Source of the DNA: Nitrospirota bacterium
GTDB lineage: Bacteria > Nitrospirota > Thermodesulfovibrionia > SZUA-242
Length of the DNA stretch: 53,941 nucleotides
Direction of reading: 5' to 3'
Assembly (NCBI GenBank): GCA_027021335.1
Contig: JALUUO010000034.1
Span: 1 to 53,941 of the forward strand
Made by a program: the position numbers and the translations under genes. The notes beneath the pieces are model-generated. The model saw only the letters and a list, made by a program, of their open reading frames with translations, did no database searches and was not told the DNA's origin. Shown one piece after another: positions 28,623-36,857 of the stretch (its first letter is position 1; each line of letters begins with the position of its first letter).

Positions 28623-29406
28623 TTTCTTTCTTAGGGAGGATCTCTTTTAGCCGTTTAAGACCTGTAAGGGCATCTTTTTCAGAGTGGGCTTCAAGAGTCA
28701 TCGAAGGAAAGTTCCGAGACGGCAGGTTTTGACTAAGCCAGGCAAAAAACCTCTTAAACGGAAACGTTCCGTTACCAGGTGGTGCGTGATTATCTCCGGT
28801 GCGGTCGTTGTCATGAATATGCAGATGCATTATGTAATCGCGTATTTTATCCAGCCACTCTTCAATGCTGAGTGTGGAGAACAGATTAAAATGACCGGTG
28901 TCAAAGCATAGGCCCAGCCTGGGATGATTCATTGCATCCATCAGCTGTACAAGGTTTTCTGGGTTGTCCTCAAAGATGTTTTCTAAAGCAATACGTATTT
29001 TTGACTCCTCAGTCTCCTTTAGTATCACTTCCCATGTTTTTACCGAGGCATCAAGCCAGATTTTCATGTTTAGGGAGTACTTCCACTTTTCATAGCCCGA
29101 GTGGAAGACAATCATGCCGGCGTTAAGCAGCGTTGCGGCTTTGATCATCTGACGATACCTTTCCAGGGTTACCTCGCGGACTTTTGGATCAACAGCCCCG
29201 GGAGAAAGATCCATAAAAGGGGAATGCAGTATTATACGAGGAGAATAATCAAGGAGTCTTGCGGCTTCATGCAGGTCCGAATCCGTTGTCCTGTCCAGCA
29301 CCTCTGCGCTGAAGTAAAACTCAAGGTCCCGCCTGGCTCTCCGGGCACGGTCTGCAAACTCCTTGAAGCGCGAAAACGGAACATGAACCGAAATCCTATG
29401 CGGCAA
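28615..29406 (-). CDS. Sugar-phosphate isomerase/epimerase-like TIM-barrel protein
   Basis: 263 residues of the xylose-isomerase-like/AP-endonuclease-2 superfamily. Metal-ligand motifs are visible: [48 protein letters not shown] and MTLEAHS. Each matches a barrel strand end that binds zinc or manganese. The substrate could be a sugar, a sugar phosphate or an abasic DNA site; the position between fmdB-like and TatD genes does not decide it. It overlaps the upstream small zinc ribbon gene by 11 bases, so the genes are co-translated. Confidence 0.82.
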   Translation of the reverse strand: MPHRISVHVPFSRFKEFADRARRARRDLEFYFSAEVLDRTTDSDLHEAARLLDYSPRIILHSPFMDLSPGAVDPKVREVTLERYRQMIKAATLLNAGMIVFHSGYEKWKYSLNMKIWLDASVKTWEVILKETEESKIRIALENIFEDNPENLVQLMDAMNHPRLGLCFDTGHFNLFSTLSIEEWLDKIRDYIMHLHIHDNDRTGDNHAPPGNGTFPFKRFFAWLSQNLPSRNFPSMTLEAHSEKDALTGLKRLKEILPKKENE

Positions 29407-29683
29407 CCGTCTCGGCCTTCTTTTTGCTTGGTTTGGATTCGCCTCCGGTTGTACTTTTGGGTGTTGTGGGCGCAGGTTTAGTGGTAGAAGTTTTACTGGT
29501 CTGTGTAGAGCTATATCCGTCCTTGTACCATCCGCCGCCCTTTAGAACAAAAGATGTGTTTGAAACCAGCTTTCGCAGGTTTCCAGAGCATTTTGGACAT
29601 TTTTTGAGAGGTTCCTCAGTTATTTTCTGCATTGCCTCGGTAATTTTTTTGCAATCATCGCATATATATTCGTATATTGGCAT
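29396..29683 (-). CDS. FmdB-family zinc ribbon protein
   Basis: 95 residues. [11 protein letters not shown] is the family's signature start; C8, C11, C29 and C32 form a CxxC-CxxC zinc ribbon, and [13 protein letters not shown] is the conserved following segment. The tail (about 60-95) is rich in Thr, Ser, Pro and Lys and looks disordered. The family is tentatively regulatory, named after a formamidase operon gene. Here it is the first gene of a minus-strand operon leading through the TIM-barrel and TatD genes to the M16 pair. Confidence 0.88.
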   Translation of the reverse strand: MPIYEYICDDCKKITEAMQKITEEPLKKCPKCSGNLRKLVSNTSFVLKGGGWYKDGYSSTQTSKTSTTKPAPTTPKSTTGGESKPSKKKAETVAA

Positions 29684-29886
29684 ACAAACATACCTCCTCT
29701 AAACTGGGTAAGGGCATAAACTCAAAACCATTTGCCCTGATTTATTTTTTTGGGCTTCAGCCCCGTTATGGCTGGATTAAGCTCCAATATATTAACATAA
29801 AATCATTGGTATTTACCTGTATCTGATCCGGGGAAATCCGCTTGCTTGACATGCCGAAAGATAGAAACTAGACTACACCATAAATT

Positions 29887-30624
29887 ATGCATACAGATAA
29901 AACACTTCCACCGGCAAAGCAAATCCCGGAAAAAGAACGGCTTATTCTCGCCCTCGATCTTCCAAGTAGTCGGGAGGCTCGGGATTTTGTTGAACTTCTT
30001 GGTGATTCCGTCTCTTTCTATAAGCTTGGCCTGGAACTGTTTATGGCAGGAGGATATTTCGACCTGATCACATGGCTTCTTGAGAGGGGCAAAAAGGTAT
30101 TTGCCGATCTTAAGTTTTTCGATGTGCCCGAAACCGTTGCCAAGGCTGTCAGACAGCTTAAAAACAGGGGAGTTTCTTTTACAACGGTGCACGGCAATGA
30201 CGCTATGATGGAGGCTGCGGCTGCAGAAAAAAACGATTTAAAAATACTGGCTGTTACCGTGTTGACAAGTTTGGATAGAGGAGACATGGACGACCTGGGC
30301 TTTCAGTGCGATGTAGAGGACTTGGTCCTCTCCAGGGCACGGCGTGCTTTAAAGCTTGGCTGTGATGGAGTTATATCGTCGGGTATTGAAGTCCCTAGGC
30401 TTCGCACCGAACTTGGTGGGCACTTTCTTATTGTATCTCCCGGCATACGGCCGGTCGAAAACCGCTTGACAGATGACCAAAAACGAGTTGTAAGTGTTGA
30501 AGAGGCATTTCGTAACGGTGCGGATTATATTGTTGTGGGTCGCCCTGTTCGTAATGCCCCAAATCCGAAGGAAGCGGCGGAGAAGATACAAAAAACTATT
30601 GCTTCCGTATTTTCATCGTCATAA
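29887..30624 (+). CDS. pyrF: Orotidine 5'-phosphate decarboxylase
   Basis: 245 residues. It makes UMP, the last step of de novo pyrimidine synthesis. LILALDLPS, FADLKFFDVPETV (the catalytic Lys-Asp network), TTVHGNDAM, SSGIEVPRLR and VSPGIRP are conserved motifs, and YIVVGRPVRNAPNPKEAA is the phosphate-binding C-terminus. The first ten residues are an extra lead before the conserved core. It heads a plus-strand run with the small 60-residue gene and hisD. Confidence 0.94.
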   Translation: MHTDKTLPPAKQIPEKERLILALDLPSSREARDFVELLGDSVSFYKLGLELFMAGGYFDLITWLLERGKKVFADLKFFDVPETVAKAVRQLKNRGVSFTTVHGNDAMMEAAAAEKNDLKILAVTVLTSLDRGDMDDLGFQCDVEDLVLSRARRALKLGCDGVISSGIEVPRLRTELGGHFLIVSPGIRPVENRLTDDQKRVVSVEEAFRNGADYIVVGRPVRNAPNPKEAAEKIQKTIASVFSSS

Positions 30625-30641
30625 ATTTTTAGGTATGTGTT

Positions 30642-30824
30642 ATGTACAACTATTTTGAGTTAGTTGGGCACGAAGTGGAGGTTATGGCCGGTGGTATCCT
30701 CTACCGTGGCAGGCTGGTTGAGATGGGTGAAGAAAATCTGCATATGGAATCATCTTCCGGCTGGATCACCATTCCCATGGAGCGGGTAACAAGTGTTGTG
30801 CCTGTTGCTGATAAAAGGCAGTAA
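30642..30824 (+). CDS. Small protein of unknown function, 60 residues
   Basis: Encoded 17 bases after pyrF. The chain (VEVMAGGILYRGRLVEMGEE, then WITIPMERVTSVVP) alternates hydrophobic and polar residues as in a small five-stranded beta-barrel of the Sm or KOW type, which suggests RNA or protein binding. I do not recognise a named family. The frame uses codons like its neighbours and sits tightly between pyrF and hisD, supporting a real gene. Confidence 0.7.
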   Translation: MYNYFELVGHEVEVMAGGILYRGRLVEMGEENLHMESSSGWITIPMERVTSVVPVADKRQ

Positions 30825-30919
30825 CATTAGGTGAATTATCCTGTTTGAATACTTGCTGAAGATGGGACGGCTCAAAACCGATCAAAACTAATAAACAGAC
30901 CAAAAAACAGGGGGAGCAG

Positions 30920-32218
30920 TTGACAGGCGTTAGGATATTAGGGGCGGGCACAAAAAAATTTGAGGATTTTCTAAACAGCTTTGAGCGCCGCGGTATGGGG
31001 AGCGCCGGCGATGTTGAGAGCAGGGTCAACGTGATAATAGATGATGTAATCCGGCATGGAGACAGTGCTGTTCGAAGCTACACCGAGCAGTTTGACAACA
31101 TTCGGTTGCGCAGCCTGAAAATACCGGGAACAGCAATAAAAAAGGCGTGGCAGTCGGTCGAAAAAAAGGCTGTGCTGGCTATCGAAAAATCCGCAGAAAG
31201 AATAACAGCTTTCCATGCGCGCCAGAAGGAAGAGTCATGGTCTTTTCAGGACAGCAAAGGCGCTCTTATGGGGCAGCTTATCCGGCCGCTTGAACGGGTT
31301 GGTGTTTATGTGCCGGGCGGCAAGGCGTCATATCCTTCATCAGTGCTTATGAACGTAATTCCGGCCCAGACGGCCGGAGTAAAGGAAATATTAATATGTG
31401 TGCCTATGCCTGGAGGACAGATAAATCCATACGTTCTGGTGGCGGCTGATATGCTTGGTGTGAAGAAAATTTTTGGAATCGGAGGCGCGCAGGCTGTTGC
31501 AGCCATGGCTTACGGCACACGAACTCTGCCAAAGGTGGATAAGATCGTTGGTCCCGGCAACATATATGTGGCTACTGCCAAGCGCATGGTTTTCGGAGTT
31601 GTTGATATAGATATGATTGCAGGGCCGAGCGAGATCCTTATTATAGCCGATGATACGGCCGACCCTGGCTTTGTGGCGGCCGATATGCTGGCGCAGGCCG
31701 AGCATGACGAGATAGCATCCGCCATGCTGCTGACTCCTTCAAGAGCTTTTGCAAAACAGGTAAACCAAGAGCTTATCCGCCATATAAAAAAACTTAGGCG
31801 AAAAGCTATTGCCTCTAAATCTCTCGAAAGCTACGGTGTCGCTATAATTACCTCTGATCTTGAGGAAGCTGTCCGTATCGCCAATCGCATCGCGCCTGAG
31901 CATCTTGAAGTTATAACCGAAAAACCTGAAAAGCTTCTTTCCGGAATCAAAAATGCAGGGGCGGTGTTTTTAGGCCCCTGGACACCGGAGGCGCTTGGAG
32001 ACTACGCGGCAGGCCCCAACCATACCCTTCCGACCGGAGGCAGCGCAAGGTTCTTTTCTCCGCTGGGGGTGTATGATTTTATCAAGAGATCAAGCCTGAT
32101 TTCCTTTACCAAAGAGGCGTTTGACTCCCTATCAGGCACAGTTGAGTCTATCGCCCGCCTTGAGGGTCTTGATGGACACGCAAAATCGATCAGAATACGA
32201 AGTGAGAGGACTAAATGA
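30920..32218 (+). CDS. hisD: Histidinol dehydrogenase
   Basis: 432 residues. It catalyses the last two steps of histidine synthesis, oxidising histidinol to histidine with NAD and zinc. Motifs include [15 protein letters not shown], the conserved [37 protein letters not shown] (zinc-ligand region) and [16 protein letters not shown]. It starts at TTG 30920 after GGGGGAG. The stop overlaps the hemL start by four bases (ATGA). No other his gene is in the window, so hisD is displaced from its pathway. Confidence 0.95.
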   Translation: MTGVRILGAGTKKFEDFLNSFERRGMGSAGDVESRVNVIIDDVIRHGDSAVRSYTEQFDNIRLRSLKIPGTAIKKAWQSVEKKAVLAIEKSAERITAFHARQKEESWSFQDSKGALMGQLIRPLERVGVYVPGGKASYPSSVLMNVIPAQTAGVKEILICVPMPGGQINPYVLVAADMLGVKKIFGIGGAQAVAAMAYGTRTLPKVDKIVGPGNIYVATAKRMVFGVVDIDMIAGPSEILIIADDTADPGFVAADMLAQAEHDEIASAMLLTPSRAFAKQVNQELIRHIKKLRRKAIASKSLESYGVAIITSDLEEAVRIANRIAPEHLEVITEKPEKLLSGIKNAGAVFLGPWTPEALGDYAAGPNHTLPTGGSARFFSPLGVYDFIKRSSLISFTKEAFDSLSGTVESIARLEGLDGHAKSIRIRSERTK

Positions 32219-33531
32219 GCAGAAAAAAGAATTTGGAAAAGAATTTGGAAATGAAGTTAAACAAATCTAAAGCAGCCTTTAAAAAGGCGCAGCGTTTTAT
32301 GCCGGGTGGTGTAAACAGCCCTGTCAGGGCTTTTAAATCCGTCGGTGGCACACCTTTGTTTATCTCAAGTGGCAAGGGGTCTAAAATTTACGATATCGAT
32401 GGAAACAGCTATATCGATTATGTTCTTTCCTGGGGGCCGCTCATTCTGGGGCATGCGCCCAGAACGGTTGTCTCAGCGATAAAAAAGGCTGCCGAAAACG
32501 GAACAAGTTATGGAGCGCCGACCAAGCTTGAAACTGAACTGGCTGAAATGGTGATCCAGGCCTACCCCTCAATGGAGAAAGTAAGAATGGTGAATTCTGG
32601 CACCGAGGCAACAATGAGCGCCATCCGCGCTGCACGAGCTTTTACCGGCCGCGATAAGATAATAAAATTTGAAGGTTGTTACCACGGTCATGCCGACGGA
32701 CTGCTTGTAAAAGCAGGGTCCGGAGCTATGACCCTCGGGGTTCCGGACAGCCCGGGTGTGCCTGAAGGTTATGCGTTAAATACGATCACTCTGCCTTATA
32801 ACGATATCAAGACGTTTAAATCTATGATTAAAAAGCAATGGAAAAAGATCGCTTGCGTTATTGTCGAGCCGGTTGCCGGAAACATGGGATGTGTTCTTCC
32901 CGTGCCTGGATTTCTAGAGACTCTTCGTAAGGAAACTCTCAGGTCCGGCATAGTATTGATTTTCGATGAGGTTATGACCGGTTTCAGAGTTGCCTTTGGA
33001 GGAGCGCAGCAGCAATTCAAGATAAAGCCGGATCTTACCTGTCTTGGAAAGGTGATCGGAGGAGGCATGCCGGTCGGCGCTTACGGAGGAAAAGAGGAAA
33101 TAATGTCCCGAATATCTCCCGAAGGGCCGGTATATCAGGCTGGCACGCTTTCGGGCAACCCTATTGCCATGACAGCTGGAATAGCAACCCTTAAAACACT
33201 GGCGAAAAAAGATACTTATAAAAAACTGAAAGCCTCTGGAGATGCGCTTGAAAAAGGTTTGAAAGCTGCTGCCAAAAGAGCGCGTGTGAAAGTCAGGTTT
33301 TACCGTGCAGGAACAATGTTCTGCACATATTTTACGGATAGGGAAGTGGTGGACTTCAATTCAGCCAAGACCGCTGACACAGAAAAGTTTGCCGGATATT
33401 TTCTCGGCATGCTGAAAAGAGGAATCAATATTGCACCTTCCCAGTTCGAATCAGGGTTCATCAGCCTGGCGCACACATCCAAGGATATAGATAAAACCGT
33501 TAGAGCCGCTTATGAAGCCATGAAGGAATGA
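32215..33531 (+). CDS. hemL: Glutamate-1-semialdehyde 2,1-aminomutase
   Basis: 438 residues. This PLP enzyme makes 5-aminolevulinate for tetrapyrrole synthesis by the C5 pathway. [18 protein letters not shown] is the signature N-terminus, [16 protein letters not shown] binds cofactor phosphate, [16 protein letters not shown] precedes the PLP lysine in [17 protein letters not shown], and [13 protein letters not shown] follows. The first 18 residues are a Lys/Asn-rich lead. Translationally coupled to hisD. It also suits its downstream neighbours: the multihaem cytochromes would need much haem. Confidence 0.95.
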   Translation: MSRKKNLEKNLEMKLNKSKAAFKKAQRFMPGGVNSPVRAFKSVGGTPLFISSGKGSKIYDIDGNSYIDYVLSWGPLILGHAPRTVVSAIKKAAENGTSYGAPTKLETELAEMVIQAYPSMEKVRMVNSGTEATMSAIRAARAFTGRDKIIKFEGCYHGHADGLLVKAGSGAMTLGVPDSPGVPEGYALNTITLPYNDIKTFKSMIKKQWKKIACVIVEPVAGNMGCVLPVPGFLETLRKETLRSGIVLIFDEVMTGFRVAFGGAQQQFKIKPDLTCLGKVIGGGMPVGAYGGKEEIMSRISPEGPVYQAGTLSGNPIAMTAGIATLKTLAKKDTYKKLKASGDALEKGLKAAAKRARVKVRFYRAGTMFCTYFTDREVVDFNSAKTADTEKFAGYFLGMLKRGINIAPSQFESGFISLAHTSKDIDKTVRAAYEAMKE

Positions 33532-33628
33532 ATTTTGCAAAATAACTGCTGAATGGGAAGAGCCGGGCTCATGTTTTTATGCCGGCTTCTGACTGCCTTA
33601 TAAACCGTAAAAAAAAGGGGGAATTAAA

Positions 33629-34606
33629 ATGGGCAGAATCGGCAGTATATTTAAAGAAAAAATACCAATAAAAGGTAAGATTCTAGTTGCTTTTCTTCTA
33701 CTGGTTATTATAATCGGAGGCGGTCTTGCTGCCTTCAAGATGTACGATTTCACCCAGAACAACCCTAAGTTTTGTGTCAGTTGCCATCTTATGCAGTCCG
33801 CTTATGATGCATGGGCTACCAGTGAGCATAAAGATATAAACTGCCACGAATGCCATCAAATATCTATTGCAGAACAAAACAGACTTCTGCTGAGCTTTAT
33901 TTTCCTCAGACCGAAATCGGTGCCCGACCGTCATGGAAAGACCATAGTATCATGGAAGTTTTGTGTAGAGTGTCACTGGGAGACGAACAAAAAACACCCT
34001 GAAGCAAAAAAGATCAATAAGTCTCCTAGCCATGCGAAGCATTATTTCATGGAACAGATAGAGTGTGCCAAGTGTCACGGCTATGTAACTCACAAGTTTA
34101 TTGCGGAGGAGCGGTTCTGCGTGCGATGTCACGAGGGCAAAGAGGTTCACGGGGTTGGTATGGAGCAGCTTGCATGCTTGAACTGCCACACGGACAGGAC
34201 GAAGGATTATAGGCCGGACAGGGCAAAGTGCCTATTCTGTCACGGAGACGAGAAGTACCAGAAAAAAGTTCTGGACGCGGCAACCCTTGATGCCCGTTAC
34301 AATATGGCCAAGCCTGAGGTAGTGGCCAGTGCGATAGAGATAGACCTTGCAGATGATGCTCCTATGCAGTTTGATTGCTATACCTGTCATCAACCGCATG
34401 GGAAAGTCCGACCGGACTGGAAGATCTGTTTGAAATGTCATATAAATGCGCCTGTTACCGGTGCTCATCAGATGCATATAGAATCAATGGGTCTTGAATG
34501 TAATTCCTGCCATAAGCCTCATATATGGAAGGTGACCAAGAAGCAGGCTAAGCAGAATTGTGTTATATGTCACGAGTACCGTGATCCGAAAAAGTTTCTC
34601 GAGTAG
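33629..34606 (+). CDS. Membrane-anchored 11-haem cytochrome c, NapC/NirT-like N-terminus
   Basis: 325 residues. One N-terminal membrane helix (ILVAFLLLVIIIGGGLAAF, about 15-33) is followed by a NapC/NirT-like start (NNPKFCVSCHLMQSAYDAW), so it likely takes electrons from quinol. I count 11 CxxCH motifs (CVSCH, CHECH, CVECH, CAKCH, CVRCH, CLNCH, CLFCH, CYTCH, CLKCH, CNSCH, CVICH), far more than the four of NapC. The start ATG follows AGGGGGAA. A strong terminator downstream separates it from the next redox genes, so it may be expressed on its own. Acceptor unknown. Confidence 0.88.
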   Translation: MGRIGSIFKEKIPIKGKILVAFLLLVIIIGGGLAAFKMYDFTQNNPKFCVSCHLMQSAYDAWATSEHKDINCHECHQISIAEQNRLLLSFIFLRPKSVPDRHGKTIVSWKFCVECHWETNKKHPEAKKINKSPSHAKHYFMEQIECAKCHGYVTHKFIAEERFCVRCHEGKEVHGVGMEQLACLNCHTDRTKDYRPDRAKCLFCHGDEKYQKKVLDAATLDARYNMAKPEVVASAIEIDLADDAPMQFDCYTCHQPHGKVRPDWKICLKCHINAPVTGAHQMHIESMGLECNSCHKPHIWKVTKKQAKQNCVICHEYRDPKKFLE

Positions 34607-34622
34607 TAATAAAAATGAAAAT

Positions 34623-34655
34623 AGTGATATCACACATTATTTGTGTGATATCACT
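34623..34655. repeat. Perfect 14-bp inverted repeat after the 11-haem cytochrome
   Basis: AGTGATATCACACA (34623-34636) and TGTGTGATATCACT (34642-34655) form a perfect stem with a 5-base loop. Each arm also contains the palindrome GTGATATCAC. No T-run follows, so it is either an mRNA-stabilising hairpin or a double operator. Confidence 0.7.
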
Positions 34656-34671
34656 ACATTTAACTTCGCTC

Positions 34672-34728
34672 AAAAAAACAGCCCGATTCTTTATTTATCC
34701 TTTAAATAAAGAAGAACCGGGCTGTTTT
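34672..34728. terminator. Long bidirectional intrinsic terminator
   Basis: AAAAAACAGCCCG (from 34673) pairs with CGGGCTGTTTT (34718-34728). Inside, CTTTATTTA pairs with TAAATAAAG. The stem has a run of A before and T after, so it can stop transcription from either side between the cytochrome gene and the following operon. Confidence 0.8.
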
Positions 34729-34846
34729 ACCAGCCTGGCATTAATGTTGCTATTCTATCATCGTTTTTTGTGAAACCTGATATAAGTGGAGATAATCTTA
34801 ATTTCATGGCATCGAAAATCTAAGGATTAGTAAGAGGAGCTTAACT

Positions 34847-35077
34847 GTGATTGTTTTTAAAATAATTATTCTCGCTTTAGTCTATATTTCACTGCTTATC
34901 ATTATGGGGTCGGCCCTTGTAAGCATTATGACCGACGATGTGAGTTTTACGGATGAACCTAAGTTCACCCTTGATAGCGTTGCCTTAGGACGTGTTGCTT
35001 TTAAAGGGGCTATTTTTCTTCTGGCTTTTGTAGCGTACTTTTTAATGATATACAACTTTAAATTTCTTGGAGAATAG
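34847..35077 (+). CDS. Small two-helix membrane protein
   Basis: 76 residues with two membrane segments (about 4-27 and 54-71) and a short acidic loop. The GTG start at 34847 has GAGGAGC upstream. It is the first gene of the redox operon after the terminator, 80 bases before the ferredoxin gene. I do not recognise it; a small accessory or assembly subunit of the NrfD-type complex is an inference from position. Confidence 0.65.
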   Translation: MIVFKIIILALVYISLLIIMGSALVSIMTDDVSFTDEPKFTLDSVALGRVAFKGAIFLLAFVAYFLMIYNFKFLGE

Positions 35078-35157
35078 AAAAGATAGATAAAGTAGAAAGA
35101 GTCTATGGTGATTGAATATCCAATCTATAACTTAATTGTCAGCCGGAGAGATAAACA

Positions 35158-35808
35158 ATGGCTAAAGAGCTTGAACCAAGCCGGGACGGTAGAAAGCGGA
35201 AAATACGTTACGCAATGCTGGTGGATCTAAGAAGGTGTGTCGGGTGCCAAAGTTGTTCCGTAGCATGCAAGAGCGAAAACGAAGTGCCGTTAGGCAAGTT
35301 TAGGACATGGGTGAAGGTTATAGAGAAGGGACGCTATCCTGACGTAAGCCGTCACTTTCTTCCCAGTTTTTGTAATAACTGTGCAAAGCCTATATGTAAT
35401 AGAAACTGCCCTGTTAAAGCCACCTATGTGCGGGATGACGGCATAGTAATGGTAAACATGCACCGCTGCATCGGTTGTATGTACTGCATGGCGTCATGTC
35501 CTTATGATGTTCGTTATATAAATCCATTACGCAAAATTGTACAAAAGTGTGACTGGTGTGCTCATAGGCTTGACGCCGGTTTGTTGCCGGCCTGTGTCGA
35601 AACATGCCTGGGACGTGCTCTTATATTTGGTGATATAAACGACCCTAACAGTGAAATCTCGCAGCTTATGTCTACGAACCCGGTTGTTACACTTAAGCCG
35701 GCTTTGGATACTCAGCCGCATGTGTTTTATATCGGTGCTGATGCCGATGCCATGGATCCTACAAAGGGAATAGATATAGATCATGTCCATTTCCATGAGC
35801 CGTATTGA
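35158..35808 (+). CDS. Four-cluster ferredoxin-type subunit (PsrB/NrfC/DmsB-like)
   Basis: 216 residues. Cysteine motifs for four [4Fe-4S] clusters are visible: CVGCQSCSVACK, CNNCAKPICNRNCP, CIGCMYCMASCP and CDWCAHRL with CVETCLGRA. This is the electron-wiring subunit that links a molybdopterin catalytic protein to an NrfD-type membrane subunit in complex iron-sulfur molybdoenzymes. It has no signal peptide of its own, so export would depend on the Tat signal of the molybdoprotein. An AGCCGGAGAG site precedes the ATG. Confidence 0.9.
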   Translation: MAKELEPSRDGRKRKIRYAMLVDLRRCVGCQSCSVACKSENEVPLGKFRTWVKVIEKGRYPDVSRHFLPSFCNNCAKPICNRNCPVKATYVRDDGIVMVNMHRCIGCMYCMASCPYDVRYINPLRKIVQKCDWCAHRLDAGLLPACVETCLGRALIFGDINDPNSEISQLMSTNPVVTLKPALDTQPHVFYIGADADAMDPTKGIDIDHVHFHEPY

Positions 35809-35899
35809 TTTAAGCTGGTTGTTTTAGTCGGCCCGCTTAAACAAGTTTTTGTTTGAAGCAATAAAATAAATAAAGCATAGTAAAAGAGGGGGGAAGATT

Positions 35900-36838
35900 A
35901 TGGACGTTGGAAGTCAGGTGACGGTACTGTATAATGCGCCGCATTTGATGCCGTTTCAGCTTCCGATTGCGCAGTACTTCTATTTTACAGGGTTAAGCGC
36001 CGGTTCTTTTGTTATCTCTGTGATTGCTGTTCTGGGCGGAAAAGTTGAATACAAACCACTTGGTAGGATCGGAGCTATTCTTGCGCCTTTATGCCTTGTC
36101 CTGGCCCCTCTGAATCTTCTTGTTGACATGACTCAGCCTTTAAGGGCCTGGCATCTAATGACCTATCTGCCGGGATATGTGAACTTTAAATCTCCAATAA
36201 CTTACGGTGTAATTCTGCTTACCGTTTACCCAATTTCGGCTACTATCTATGCCTATTTTGTCTATTCAAATAATCATAAGATGTCGAAGTTTTTTGCGAT
36301 TATCGGTATTCCCCTGGCTATTGCAGTACATGGATATACCGGATTTATTCTTGCTTTGGGCAAGGGGCGAGCTCTTTGGAACACCTCGCTGATGCCGACA
36401 CTTTTTATTGTTTCAGCTATGGTTTCCGGAATAGCTCTTATGATAATTATGGCCATAGTACGAAATGTTTTTCTGATGAAAAACGCCACTGCCGAAGAGA
36501 GACAAAAAGATGCAAAGCTTATCCATGGACTGGGCGGTTTTCTGGGTGCGGCCATAATTACAGACATGTTTTTACTGTTTAATGCCGTCTTGGTAATTCT
36601 GACATCAAGTAAGGAGGCCTTTGAAGCTGCGCATCTTCTTTTGTGGGGAAAATTCTCCATGGAATTTATCGGAATAGAGATTGTTCTAGGCTCACTCATA
36701 CCTCTGTTTATTGTCTATTACCCCAAGACTAAGAATTCCTTTAAGTGGCTGACCTTTGCCTCTTTGCTAACCATGATCGGTATCTTCGCCATGCGCTTTA
36801 CGGTGGTTGTAGGTGGTCAGTCGGTTCCGCTGCATTAG
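35900..36838 (+). CDS. NrfD/PsrC-type quinone-binding membrane subunit
   Basis: 312 residues, almost all membrane helices (about eight or nine). The N-terminal region (QYFYFTGLSAGSFVISVIAV) and VDMTQPLRAWHLMTYLP match the NrfD/PsrC family, which exchanges electrons with membrane quinone. It has GGGGGG-type ribosome binding bases before the ATG. With the preceding ferredoxin and following molybdoprotein it makes a complete PsrABC-like module. The stop lies 19 bases before the next start. Confidence 0.9.
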   Translation: MDVGSQVTVLYNAPHLMPFQLPIAQYFYFTGLSAGSFVISVIAVLGGKVEYKPLGRIGAILAPLCLVLAPLNLLVDMTQPLRAWHLMTYLPGYVNFKSPITYGVILLTVYPISATIYAYFVYSNNHKMSKFFAIIGIPLAIAVHGYTGFILALGKGRALWNTSLMPTLFIVSAMVSGIALMIIMAIVRNVFLMKNATAEERQKDAKLIHGLGGFLGAAIITDMFLLFNAVLVILTSSKEAFEAAHLLLWGKFSMEFIGIEIVLGSLIPLFIVYYPKTKNSFKWLTFASLLTMIGIFAMRFTVVVGGQSVPLH

Positions 36839-36857
36839 GGGGGGAGAAGATAAAAAG

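Noticed and set aside
33557-33590. Terminator between hemL and the 11-haem cytochrome
   Set aside because: AGCCGG/CCGGCT gives only a 6-bp stem with a 15-base loop and no following T-run.
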